A stretch of 36,249 bases of DNA, from positions 1-36,249 of the IMG/VR virus record IMGVR_UViG_3300045997_000043. One strand, 5' to 3'. The first letter of the stretch is position 1; every line of letters starts with the position of its first letter. Both the position numbers and the translations under genes were made by a program. Below are positions 1-5,687 of the stretch, one piece after another. The notes beneath the pieces are model-generated. The model ran no database searches. It was given only the letters and a program-made list of their open reading frames with translations, and was not told the origin of the DNA. Origin of the DNA: a virus.

Positions 1-285
1 ACCGTTGCCCCCACCGTTGCCCCCACGGATACCCCACTCCCGCTCTGGACCGAAGCGACGGCGTACCCAGAGCTGGACCGACTCATGAAGCTCTCCCGCG
101 ACACGGCGGAGGGCAGGCAGAAGGCCAGCCAGTACATCGCTGCCGCCGAGTCGCTGGCGAACATCGACCCGTCCGAGGCCGAGCGCCTGATGCGCAAGGC
201 AGCGGACATCGACGGTCCTGCGCTGACGCCTGTCGAGAGCGAGTACCTGACCTACGCACAGGCACACCCGCGTGCCACTGCATAG
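1..285 (+). CDS. Small hypothetical protein, truncated at the left window edge
   Basis: The frame is open from the first base to TAG at 283-285, and the stretch before the first ATG (85) has coding-like G/C third positions, so the true start probably lies outside the window. If ATG 85 were used the product would be 66 aa, but no convincing ribosome binding site precedes it. The visible N-terminal part has two copies of a TVAP unit encoded by a perfect 12-base tandem repeat at 1-24, followed by a Pro/Thr-rich stretch that looks like a linker. The rest is helical and charged, without Cys or membrane segments. Its end overlaps the start of the RusA-like gene by 14 bases, which implies the same operon. 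I do not recognise the family. Confidence 0.6.
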   Translation, partial: TVAPTVAPTDTPLPLWTEATAYPELDRLMKLSRDTAEGRQKASQYIAAAESLANIDPSEAERLMRKAADIDGPALTPVESEYLTYAQAHPRATA

Positions 286-763
286 CAACACGGTCCTGCG
301 CTACCGGGTCACGGGTACGCCCGTGCCCCAAGGGTCCAAGCGCGTGTGGAAGGGCGCCTCTGGTGCCATCCACATGAAGGAGGACGCTGGCGCACGGCAC
401 ACGACGTGGCGGTACGAGTTGGCAGCAGCCGCTCGTGTCGCCATGAACGAGGCGGGGCTCACTACCCCGCTTCGTGGACCCATCGACATCACGCTCGTGT
501 TCATGCTGCACCGCCCGGCTTCCCACTACGGCAGTGGGAAGAACAGCGAGCGGCTGGTCCCGAGCGCACCCATCCTCCCGGCCAAGGTGCCGGACGTGGA
601 CAAGCTCACCCGTGCGGTGTTCGACAGCATGACGAGCATCGTGTGGGTGGATGACAGTCAGGTCGTGAAGCTGCTCGCCTACAAGGTCTTCGTCCACAAG
701 TGGGAGGAAGAGGGCGTGAGCGTCAAGGTCGGCGTCATCGAGCAGACAGAAGAGGGGGAGTGA
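272..763 (+). CDS. rusA-like: RusA-like Holliday junction resolvase
   Basis: 163 aa from GTG 272, overlapping the end of the preceding gene. RusA-family enzymes are small dimeric Mg-dependent nucleases that cut four-way DNA junctions and so resolve recombination and replication intermediates. The family hallmark is visible near residues 107-133: a PDxDKLxRA motif (D108, D110), then D118 and a W-x-DD-SQV segment (D127, D128), which correspond to the acidic metal-binding set of RusA. The N-terminal PVPQGSKR segment (about residues 17-24) is also typical of the family. It lies in the early operon with an exonuclease and an endonuclease VII, which fits DNA processing before packaging. The family assignment is firm; the junction-cleaving role is inferred from the family. 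Confidence 0.92.
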   Translation: MPLHSNTVLRYRVTGTPVPQGSKRVWKGASGAIHMKEDAGARHTTWRYELAAAARVAMNEAGLTTPLRGPIDITLVFMLHRPASHYGSGKNSERLVPSAPILPAKVPDVDKLTRAVFDSMTSIVWVDDSQVVKLLAYKVFVHKWEEEGVSVKVGVIEQTEEGE

Positions 764-765
764 CC

Positions 766-999
766 GTGGCCTCGAATGACCCCGAGCCAGCCAAGCCAGA
801 GCAGCCGAGCAGTGGCCCGGTCGCCTTCCTCGAACGCATCGTCCGGCTCCCGGCAGCCAACGACCAGACGCCTCTGCGCATCGCCTGCATGCTCGTGCTG
901 GCAGCCACGTTGGCAGCCACTCCGATGCCCTTTCAGGTCATCGGGTTCGTGACCCTCGTGGTGCTGGCCCTATCATGGGGACGCATCCGCAAAGGCTGA
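766..999 (+). CDS. Small membrane protein, two predicted transmembrane segments
   Basis: 77 aa from GTG 766, chosen because the AGAGGGGGA ribosome binding site at 751-759 lies 6 bases upstream. GTG 760 in the same frame overlaps the previous stop but would sit directly against the site. The first 25 residues are polar and Pro-rich. Residues from about 40 hold two hydrophobic stretches (ACMLVLAATLAA and FQVIGFVTLVVLAL) separated by a short TPMP turn, ending in a basic RIRKG tail, so both ends probably face the cytoplasm. This shape is compatible with a holin-like or host-membrane-modifying peptide. Its place among recombination genes gives no specific role, and I do not recognise the family. 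Confidence 0.7.
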   Translation: MASNDPEPAKPEQPSSGPVAFLERIVRLPAANDQTPLRIACMLVLAATLAATPMPFQVIGFVTLVVLALSWGRIRKG

Positions 1000-1136
1000 A
1001 TGGCGGTATGCTGATGCCATCCGCTGGGCTCCCGTGACCGTGAGGAATGGGTCGGCGCACGTCTGGACAACGTGGTCAACGCCGGAAGTCAGCCCAGCGG
1101 TTACTCCCCTCATCCGACCCAAGAGAAAGGTGTGAC
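1000..1136 (+). promoter_or_regulatory. Leader region upstream of the exonuclease gene
   Basis: This 137-base gap is the only sizeable one in the left operon. It holds a GTATGCT element at 1006-1012, a copy of CTCATCCGA at 1109-1117 that recurs twice in front of the primase gene, and the ribosome binding site AGAAAGG at 1124-1130. No -35 hexamer with good spacing is evident, so a promoter here is only a possibility. Confidence 0.3.
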
Positions 1137-1973
1137 GTGAACGTTGCCATCACGGTGACATCAGGCCCCAAGAACGCCGTCACCGACCCGGAGACGGGAC
1201 TCAGGCACTACATCTGGAAGGGCAGGCGGCTGCCCTCCGCATCCTCGCTGCGCAAGATGGCCGGGCTCTCATTCGGCCTGCACCAGTGGGCCATCTCCCG
1301 CGTCATCGACCGTGCCATCGAGCAGCGGGACATCCTCAACATGATGATGGACCGCCCCAAGCGCCCAAGGGAGCGGGTCCGTGACAAGAACGTGCGTCTG
1401 GAGACGGCACGCTGGCTCCGCTCTGCCAGCACCGAAGAGCGTGACGCTGCGGCTGAGCTGGGCACGGCGGTCCACGAGGCTGCACTACAGGGGGATGGGG
1501 CCACGGTCGTTGACCCCACCATCCGCGACTACCTCAGGCAGTACGAGGCATGGCTGAGCGACTCAGGCGTCGAGGTCATCGCCGTCGAGAAGCAAGTCTT
1601 CAACCTCGACATCGGGTATGCCGGGACGTTCGACATGCTCGTGCGGTTCCGCAACGGTGATGTCTACGTCGTGGACATCAAGACGAGCAGTGGGACCTAC
1701 GTTGACCATGCCCTCCAGCTCATCGGCTACGCGATGGCGGAGTTCGTGGGCGAGGATGACGTGGTCGATGAGCACCTGTCCGCCCTCCTGCGCAGCGCCA
1801 CGGGCATGGCGCTCCTGCATCTGCGTCCGGACGGCTGGACGTTCCAGCGCATCGACGTGACGCCCGCCCTCTTCACGGCGTTCCGTGGCTTGCTGGCCTT
1901 CGCCTCGTTCATGTGGACGCACCAGCACATCGAGACCGTGGTCCGGGCACAGAAGGAAGGGCACGCATCATGA
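1137..1973 (+). CDS. PD-(D/E)XK exonuclease, RecB/Cas4-like
   Basis: 278 aa from GTG 1137, preceded by AGAAAGG with a 6-base gap. An upstream ATG at 1047 in the same frame has no such site, so it is not preferred. The PD-(D/E)XK nuclease core is visible: an AGTFDML strand with D166, VVDIKT with D180 and K182, and a Q-x3-Y element (LQLIGYAMAE, about residues 195-199), as in RecB-type and Cas4-type nucleases. Such phage enzymes usually digest a DNA strand for recombination or repair. The N-terminal third has a basic helical region with a possible DNA-binding role. No Fe-S cysteine set is seen, so it is not a canonical Cas4. Its end overlaps the next start (ATGA at 1970-1973), so the downstream small genes are translationally coupled. 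Confidence 0.88.
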   Translation: MNVAITVTSGPKNAVTDPETGLRHYIWKGRRLPSASSLRKMAGLSFGLHQWAISRVIDRAIEQRDILNMMMDRPKRPRERVRDKNVRLETARWLRSASTEERDAAAELGTAVHEAALQGDGATVVDPTIRDYLRQYEAWLSDSGVEVIAVEKQVFNLDIGYAGTFDMLVRFRNGDVYVVDIKTSSGTYVDHALQLIGYAMAEFVGEDDVVDEHLSALLRSATGMALLHLRPDGWTFQRIDVTPALFTAFRGLLAFASFMWTHQHIETVVRAQKEGHAS

Positions 1974-2119
1974 AGCGTCTCGTCTGCCTGCTCAGGGGTC
2001 ACGACTGGGGGCTGGGCGAGGTCTCCCAAAGGGGTGCCCTCACCCACTTCCGCCTCTGCCATCGCTGCCGTCTATACGAGGTGCAGGATGTCATCGGGCG
2101 GTGGAGGAAGCCTCGATGA
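1970..2119 (+). CDS. Tiny Cys/His protein (DUF1660-like)
   Basis: 49 aa from ATG 1970, which overlaps the stop of the exonuclease gene. The sequence has the form MKRLVCLLRGHDW, then about 20 residues, then CHRC near the middle. This is the layout of very short phage proteins in which C-x-x-x-x-GH-x-W and C-x-x-C could bind one zinc ion. It is followed immediately by a second protein of the same design. Function is unknown; a zinc-stabilised adaptor or regulator is a guess. It is supported mainly by the overlapping gene architecture and the Cys/His pattern. Confidence 0.65.
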   Translation: MKRLVCLLRGHDWGLGEVSQRGALTHFRLCHRCRLYEVQDVIGRWRKPR

Positions 2120-2223
2120 GGCGTGCCATCTGCCGCGCCTTCGGGCACCGCTACCGGCGGCGGGTCTGCCGGGACTGCAACGACTGGTACGTGGGCTGTA
2201 CGCGCTGCCCGTCGTCCCTGTAG
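2116..2223 (+). CDS. 35-residue CxxC zinc-ribbon-like mini protein
   Basis: 35 aa from ATG 2116, overlapping the previous stop as ATGA. It has C6, a GHRYRRR basic patch, then CRDC and CTRC, so two CxxC pairs lie in only 35 residues. It looks like a shortened relative of the protein just before it, perhaps from duplication. It is strongly basic in the first half and could touch nucleic acid. It stops 10 bases before the endonuclease VII start, leaving room only for the AGGAGG site of that gene. It is easily missed because of its size, and no function is recognised. Confidence 0.6.
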   Translation: MRRAICRAFGHRYRRRVCRDCNDWYVGCTRCPSSL

Positions 2224-2233
2224 GAGGCTCACA

Positions 2234-2521
2234 GTGACACGGAGACATGGGCTGGGGAGGGACGGCGTCGATGCCATCCTCGCTGCTCAGCGTGGCGCAT
2301 GCGCGGTCTGCGGCGTCCTCTACGAGGACAGTCCCGGGCACAGGCTGGCGATGGACCACGACCACAACCACTGCCCCGGGAACAAGGGCTGCCCGGAGTG
2401 TGTCCGGGGCATGCTCTGCAACGCCTGCAACAACCTCATGCGGCTGTCTCGTGACGACCCCAAGGTCTTGCGCAAGGCAGCCGCCTACCTCGACCGCTGG
2501 GCTCGTAGGAGGGCAGCATGA
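2234..2521 (+). CDS. Endonuclease VII-like recombination nuclease
   Basis: 95 aa from GTG 2234, with an ideal AGGAGG site at 2222-2227 and a 6-base gap; the in-frame extension further upstream overlaps other genes and is rejected. The fold is the His-Me finger (beta-beta-alpha metal) nuclease of T4 gp49. Zinc ligands are C23, C26, C62 and C65, the catalytic motif is DHDH at residues 41-44, and the downstream CNACNNL segment completes it. T4 endonuclease VII cuts branched DNA before packaging. A further Cys pair (CPEC, 53-56) sits between the two zinc pairs. With RusA in the same operon, the phage has two possible junction resolvases. The stop overlaps the next start (ATGA). Confidence 0.93.
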   Translation: MTRRHGLGRDGVDAILAAQRGACAVCGVLYEDSPGHRLAMDHDHNHCPGNKGCPECVRGMLCNACNNLMRLSRDDPKVLRKAAAYLDRWARRRAA

Positions 2522-2952
2522 ACGCCATCGCGTACACCAACGTGACGCTGGACGACTGGGTCATGGCCGAGCCTGACGAGCCGGTCCTCTGCTTCGTGCA
2601 TGGGAACGCCGCCTACTTCACGACACGTGACCTGTCGCAGCAGTGGGGCGATGACTGGGACGACGCCCCGTACGAGCACAACGCAGGCAGGCCGTACACC
2701 CCACACGCTCACGACCTCGACACGTGGACCATCACCGAGGTCCACTGGGACGGCCCGTTCGTGCTCCCCGACGAGGGCTACATGAACAGCCCGTTCAGCG
2801 TCCGTGACATCAACAAGTGCGTGGTCCCGTGGCTGGACGAGCCCAAGTGGCAGCGACACGGCATCCGCATCTATGCAGGCACGCCGGTCTCGGACTTCAT
2901 CCGCCTCATGAAGAGCGTGGGTGGGCGCATCTGGACGGAAGACAAGACCTGA
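2518..2952 (+). CDS. Conserved phage hypothetical protein
   Basis: 144 aa from ATG 2518, translationally coupled to the endonuclease VII gene. The protein is acidic and rich in Trp, Tyr and Asp, with a WGDDWDDAPYEHNAG stretch near residues 42-56. I recall similar segments in uncharacterised proteins from diverse phages. The second half (ITEVHWDGPFVLPDEG, then NKCVVPWLDE) looks like a compact alpha/beta domain without visible catalytic residues or membrane segments. It is the last gene of the rightward operon, and the terminator begins 10 bases after its stop. Function is unknown. Confidence 0.75.
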   Translation: MNAIAYTNVTLDDWVMAEPDEPVLCFVHGNAAYFTTRDLSQQWGDDWDDAPYEHNAGRPYTPHAHDLDTWTITEVHWDGPFVLPDEGYMNSPFSVRDINKCVVPWLDEPKWQRHGIRIYAGTPVSDFIRLMKSVGGRIWTEDKT

Positions 2953-2962
2953 CACGCATGAG

Positions 2963-2996
2963 AAGAGCCCCCAGCGCTTCGGCGCTGGGGGCTCTT
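2963..2996. terminator. Bidirectional intrinsic terminator between convergent operons
   Basis: A perfect 15-base-pair stem (2963-2977 with 2982-2996) closes on a TTCG tetraloop and is flanked by AAGA on one side and TCTTTCTG on the other. It lies 10 bases after the last rightward gene and 25 bases from the last leftward gene, so it can stop both operons. Confidence 0.93.
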
Positions 2997-3021
2997 TCTG
3001 TTTGCGCGTGCGTGCAAGCGC

Positions 3022-3399
3022 TCAGGTAGCGGTCACGGTGCCAAGCACACCCGAGGGAAACTCGTTCCCGCGAGCTGCATCCGCGAGGCGACCGCCGACC
3101 ACGGCTCCCTTCGTGTAGCTTGCCACCACGGACTGCCCTGCTGTGACGCCAGAAGCGAGCGTGAGGGTAAGCTGCTTGCCCGACACGGCAGCACCCGTGA
3201 CGCCCCTGCTCGCCCCGTCCACGCTCACCCTGAACTGGCTGGCTGGCGGGGCAGGAGACGCTCGCATCGCCTCGCTGAACTCGATGAGGACGCTGGTCCC
3301 ACTCGCGCCTGCGCCCCACACGGTGGGCGGACCGTAGTCCACGCCTGCGCCCGGGGCAGGGCGGCTGAACCAGCTTCTCCGAATGACGCTCGATGCCAT
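3022..3399 (-). CDS. SwmB-type repeat-domain protein, putative surface or tail decoration
   Basis: 125 aa from ATG 3399. After about 30 residues the sequence follows the SwmB repeat pattern: SVLIEFSEAM, then FRVSVDG, then VTGAAVSGKQLTLTL, then AGQSVVASYTKG, ending in an LADAARGNEFPS segment. This beta-rich module occurs in large surface and adhesive proteins, and here a single copy makes up the whole protein. It may decorate the capsid or tail, or bind host surfaces after release. No signal peptide or membrane segment is seen. It is the last gene of the leftward region, just before the shared terminator. Confidence 0.7.
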   Translation of the reverse strand: MASSVIRRSWFSRPAPGAGVDYGPPTVWGAGASGTSVLIEFSEAMRASPAPPASQFRVSVDGASRGVTGAAVSGKQLTLTLASGVTAGQSVVASYTKGAVVGGRLADAARGNEFPSGVLGTVTAT

Positions 3400-3401
3400 C
3401 C

Positions 3402-3575
3402 CTACTCCTTCGCCTTGGTGGTGGCAAGCCGCTCCGCCTCGACGGAAGGAGGAAGCGGCTGGCCCTTGATGGACTCCTCGTAGGCTCGCTCCGCCAGCTC
3501 TCGACGGGTCAGAGGACGAGCCGGGACCGGCTTGCTCTCACGCGGCGGGCTGGCAGCGGGTGGCTTCTGGCTCAC
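3402..3575 (-). CDS. 57-residue basic hypothetical protein
   Basis: 57 aa from GTG 3575, which overlaps the stop of the preceding gene as GTGA. The stop (TAG, 3402-3404) lies 2 bases before the next ATG. The first 20 residues are rich in Pro, Ser, Lys and Arg (MSQKPPAASPPRESKPVP); the rest is a charged helix (TRRELAERAYEESIKG). It fills a gap that would otherwise be unexplained inside a tightly packed operon, and its third codon positions are G/C rich, which supports a real gene. No family is recognised. Confidence 0.6.
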   Translation of the reverse strand: MSQKPPAASPPRESKPVPARPLTRRELAERAYEESIKGQPLPPSVEAERLATTKAKE

Positions 3576-3712
3576 TTCTTCTTCGGCTCCTTCTTCTTCG
3601 CTTCAGCCTTCGCCATCGTCCCGTAGACGTACGCGCCGTAGCGCTCAGTCCCGGGTCTCATCCCCATCTTCCGGGCCTTCGCCGCCAGTGCCCGGTGCAT
3701 CTTCTCTGGCAT
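3572..3712 (-). CDS. Small lysine-rich phage protein (MPEK...YVYGT type)
   Basis: 46 aa from ATG 3712, preceded by GAGAGGAAGG with a 3-base gap to the start. The pattern MPEKMHRALAAKARKMG, then a YGAYVYGTM segment and an all-Lys/Glu/Pro tail, is a known layout of very small phage proteins of unknown role; I recall others that begin with MP-K and contain AYVYGTL. It overlaps the end of the upstream two-segment membrane protein by 68 bases in another frame. That is unusual, but both reading frames have good start signals. The strongly basic tail suggests contact with nucleic acid or another acidic partner. Confidence 0.65.
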   Translation of the reverse strand: MPEKMHRALAAKARKMGMRPGTERYGAYVYGTMAKAEAKKKEPKKK

Positions 3713-3908
3713 CGTCCTTCCTCTCGTCACGCTTCCAGTCCGACAGCAGCCAGAGGCCAGCGCCCACCCCGAGTGCGATGAACAGCCCGACGGCTGCTTC
3801 GTACCCACGGGGCGGGTCGCTCCCGTCGATGACCGCACCCATCGCTGCGCTCACCAGCACCACGAAGGCGATGGCAAACAGCAGCCGGGTGTAGTCACGC
3901 GAGGTCAC
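3645..3908 (-). CDS. Holin-like protein with two membrane segments
   Basis: 87 aa from GTG 3908, overlapping the upstream stop as GTGA. Two hydrophobic helices are visible, LLFAIAFVVLVSAAMGAVI (about residues 9-27) and AVGLFIALGVGAGLWLL (about 39-55), with a short polar loop containing DGSDPPRG. A long, highly charged C-terminal tail (WKRDERKDDARED onward) would face the cytoplasm. This size and topology match class II holins. It lies two genes after a C39-like peptidase, which fits a lysis cassette. Other small membrane proteins cannot be excluded by sequence alone. Confidence 0.6.
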   Translation of the reverse strand: MTSRDYTRLLFAIAFVVLVSAAMGAVIDGSDPPRGYEAAVGLFIALGVGAGLWLLSDWKRDERKDDAREDAPGTGGEGPEDGDETRD

Positions 3909-4135
3909 TCCGCCTCCATGCCCTCTTCGGCGTCGTCGTCCTCGCTGGCGTCGGACGGGCCGAGCGCCTCCTCGATGACGCTCATGGCGTCGGAGATGAT
4001 GCCCGCCTGCCTGACGGTGAGGGAGTCCTCCTCGTCGTCCATGAGGTCGTTCAGCATCTCAAGGACCGTGCTCAGAGCGATGCGCGCTTCCGAAACGTCG
4101 ATGCCCTCATCGACGTTCTCGACCTCGTCAACCAC
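3905..4135 (-). CDS. Small acidic hypothetical protein
   Basis: 76 aa from GTG 4135, with GGAGG 5 bases upstream, starting inside the end of the peptidase gene. The protein is very acidic (runs of DDEED and SEDDDAEEGMEAE) and otherwise a likely two-helix bundle around VSEARIALSTVLEMLNDLMD and AGIISDAMSVIEEAL. There are no Cys and no membrane segment. Its place between the peptidase and the holin-like gene could mean a regulator or chaperone of lysis, but that is only a contextual guess. Confidence 0.65.
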   Translation of the reverse strand: MVDEVENVDEGIDVSEARIALSTVLEMLNDLMDDEEDSLTVRQAGIISDAMSVIEEALGPSDASEDDDAEEGMEAE

Positions 4136-4685
4136 GATGACCTCCCTGCTTCATGAAGATGCCGAAGAACCCGCCGTAGCCCTCACAGGCTGCGATGATG
4201 GCGCTTGCCGCCACCCAGCGTGGTCCCTGAGGGATGCTCGACCGCCGATGGTCATCGAGCGGGTCGTAGAGCATCCACTGGAGTTCGCCCCTGTAAGTGC
4301 GCTGACCGAGGACGCCGATGGAGTGGCCGTCCCTGAAGTTGGGGTCACCCGTGCGACGAAGGCGGTCATTCAGCACACCGTACTTGATAGCCAACTGGAC
4401 GAAGTGCCCATCCCTGACGGCGTTCTTGAGCGCAGACAGTGACGAGCGCCCGGTGTGGCGCTGGTAGCGCAGGCCGAGGGACTCGACGCAGCGCTCCGCG
4501 TCCGCCGTGGTCGTGGTCTGGAAGCCCTCCTTGCCCATCCGCCTGCGGATGGCCGGGATGTCCGGGCGGTTGTGGCCGTCCGTCGCCCAGTCGATGCCCA
4601 TCTGCACGGTGCGGGGACCGCAGTCGCGCGAAGCTGTCGGCCCCCTGCCCAACTGGGGCTGGAAGCGAGGTCGATAGCCGCTCAC
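4128..4685 (-). CDS. C39-like cysteine peptidase, putative endolysin
   Basis: 185 aa from GTG 4685, overlapping the upstream stop as GTGA. The arrangement is that of C39-like papain-fold peptidases: a DCGPRT motif with C22 as nucleophile, GHSIGVLG with H121, and YDPLDD with D141, in the expected order and spacing. Such domains occur in phage lysins that cut peptide cross-bridges of peptidoglycan and in some tail proteins. No signal peptide or separate wall-binding domain is seen. The neighbouring secreted and membrane proteins favour a lysis role. The peptidase fold is fairly secure; the cell-wall substrate is inferred. Confidence 0.7.
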   Translation of the reverse strand: MSGYRPRFQPQLGRGPTASRDCGPRTVQMGIDWATDGHNRPDIPAIRRRMGKEGFQTTTTADAERCVESLGLRYQRHTGRSSLSALKNAVRDGHFVQLAIKYGVLNDRLRRTGDPNFRDGHSIGVLGQRTYRGELQWMLYDPLDDHRRSSIPQGPRWVAASAIIAACEGYGGFFGIFMKQGGHRG

Positions 4686-4963
4686 AGCCAGAACATGGGC
4701 TTGTAGAGGTGGACATCCTCAGGAGTCACCTCGATGACCTCACCTTCCAGCGACTGGCACAGCTCGTAGCCGAACCACGTGACGATGTAGAAGTTGACGA
4801 GACTGTCCTGCCCGAAGGAGCAGAGGTCCATCACGCCGGGCGGGAGGACTGTGGTCGTGCCTCCCTTCTCAGCGAGCGGGTCCACATCAGGCGTGGCAGC
4901 CAGCGAGGGAGATGGTGAGGCCAAGGCCAGCGCCATCAGGGCTGACAGAACGAGCGTGTGCAT
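4682..4963 (-). CDS. Secreted small protein with signal peptide
   Basis: 93 aa from ATG 4963, chosen because AAAGGAGGTG, an almost perfect ribosome binding site, ends 4 bases upstream; the longer frame reading further back has no such support and crosses a terminator. Residues 1-23 form a typical Sec signal (MHTLVLSALMALALA, then SPSPSLAA as cleavage region). The mature part has two Cys (in MDLCSFGQ and GYELCQSL) that could form a disulphide bond outside the cytoplasm. It opens the lysis-like cluster, so a spanin-like or wall-associated helper is possible. No family is recognised. Confidence 0.7.
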   Translation of the reverse strand: MHTLVLSALMALALASPSPSLAATPDVDPLAEKGGTTTVLPPGVMDLCSFGQDSLVNFYIVTWFGYELCQSLEGEVIEVTPEDVHLYKPMFWL

Positions 4964-5000
4964 CCAGCACCTCCTTTGTGAGACGAAGCATACAAGGCAA

Positions 5001-5039
5001 GAGAAAGCCCTCGGTGCGTCGCACGCCGAGGGCTTTCTC
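5001..5039. terminator. Strong stem-loop terminator downstream of the secreted-protein gene
   Basis: A 14-base-pair stem (5001-5014 with 5026-5039) has an 11-base loop that can pair further. GGGCTTTCTCTTG follows the stem on the - strand and TTTCTC lies on the + side. It sits between the 168-aa secreted-protein gene and the lysis-like cluster, separating the two transcripts. Near the upstream stop lie two smaller palindromes, CCTCCCGGGAGG (5085-5096) and CTCAC/GTGAG (5065-5079). Confidence 0.85.
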
Positions 5040-5097
5040 CGAGGAGGAGGATGGGAGTCTTCCCTCACTCATGGTGAGAGCAAGCCTCCCGGGAGGG

Positions 5098-5604
5098 TCA
5101 GGGAACGTTGTCGAAGAACGGCAGGAAGATGAACGGGATGAAGTGGTCCACGAGGCACAGCTCAAGGTCTTCGCGAGCGTCCTTCAGCTCGCGGAGGTTG
5201 GCTGCGTCGTTCGCCCGCAGCAGCACCCTTGCCGCCACCGGGTCGAGATAGGAGTCGTACCCCGTCCGCTCGGCCCGGCTGAGCATCAGCTCGGCCCGGC
5301 TCAGGCGAAGCCCGCGCCACACGAAGTAGCCGAACTCCATCTTGCAGTCATGCGCCCACTTGGGGTAGTCGCCATCCTCACGGAAGTCGATGAGCGTGTA
5401 GAGCGCGTTCTTGGCGAGGGTGATGCGCTTGCTCCAGCCGTATGGCGTGGTGGCAGCCGTCTCGACCTGAGTGATGCGGTCCATCACGTCGAAGAGCGTG
5501 GGGTCGGACGGGGGTGCTGGCGTGTAGCCGAGCACCGGGATGGACATGGTGAGAAGCAGGACCCCGCTTCCCACCACGCCGAAGATGCGTGACCGGATAC
5601 CCAT
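5098..5604 (-). CDS. Secreted or membrane-anchored protein of unknown function
   Basis: 168 aa from ATG 5604. Residues 4-26 form a hydrophobic signal or anchor (RIFGVVGSGVLLLTMSIPVLG), followed by TPAPPSDP. The mature part is helical and rich in Arg, Leu, Tyr and Phe (SKRITLAKNALYTLIDF, FVWRGLRLSRAELMLSRAERTG) and ends with a very aromatic HFIPFIFLPFFDNVP tail. No catalytic motif is seen. It is bounded upstream by its own sigma-70-like promoter and a 5' hairpin, and downstream by a strong terminator, so it is probably a single-gene unit separate from the virion operon. This isolation is typical of cargo genes, for example in lysogeny or superinfection defence, but no function can be assigned. 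Confidence 0.75.
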   Translation of the reverse strand: MGIRSRIFGVVGSGVLLLTMSIPVLGYTPAPPSDPTLFDVMDRITQVETAATTPYGWSKRITLAKNALYTLIDFREDGDYPKWAHDCKMEFGYFVWRGLRLSRAELMLSRAERTGYDSYLDPVAARVLLRANDAANLRELKDAREDLELCLVDHFIPFIFLPFFDNVP

Positions 5605-5625
5605 GATGTCTCTCTCCCTTCCCTC

Positions 5626-5644
5626 TCGCCACCGGATGTGGCGA
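5626..5644 (-). other. 5' untranslated stem-loop
   Basis: TCGCCAC and GTGGCGA pair across a 5-base loop. In the - strand transcript from the adjacent promoter, this hairpin would lie almost at the 5' end and just before the GGGAAGGGAGAG translation signal. It could stabilise the message. Confidence 0.45.
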
Positions 5645-5652
5645 CAAGAATG

Positions 5653-5680
5653 AGTGTAGACCTCACAACAATGAAGTCAA
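5653..5680 (-). promoter_or_regulatory. Sigma-70-like promoter for the 168-aa secreted protein
   Basis: On the - strand TTGACT (5680-5675) is followed after 16 bases by TACACT (5658-5653), in a noticeably AT-rich patch of this GC-rich genome. The predicted start point is near 5646, about 40 bases before the ATG. It is the best match to a host promoter seen in the window. Confidence 0.6.
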
Positions 5681-5687
5681 TCGACAC

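Noticed and set aside
1047-1136. N-terminal extension of the PD-(D/E)XK gene
   Set aside because: The extra 30 residues are Arg/Ser/Gln-rich, the ATG lacks a ribosome binding site, and GTG 1137 has one at ideal distance.
4887-5165. Leftward frame of 92 codons across the terminator at 5001-5039
   Set aside because: It crosses a strong terminator and overlaps the signal-peptide gene in another frame. Its only late ATG has no better signal than the accepted gene.
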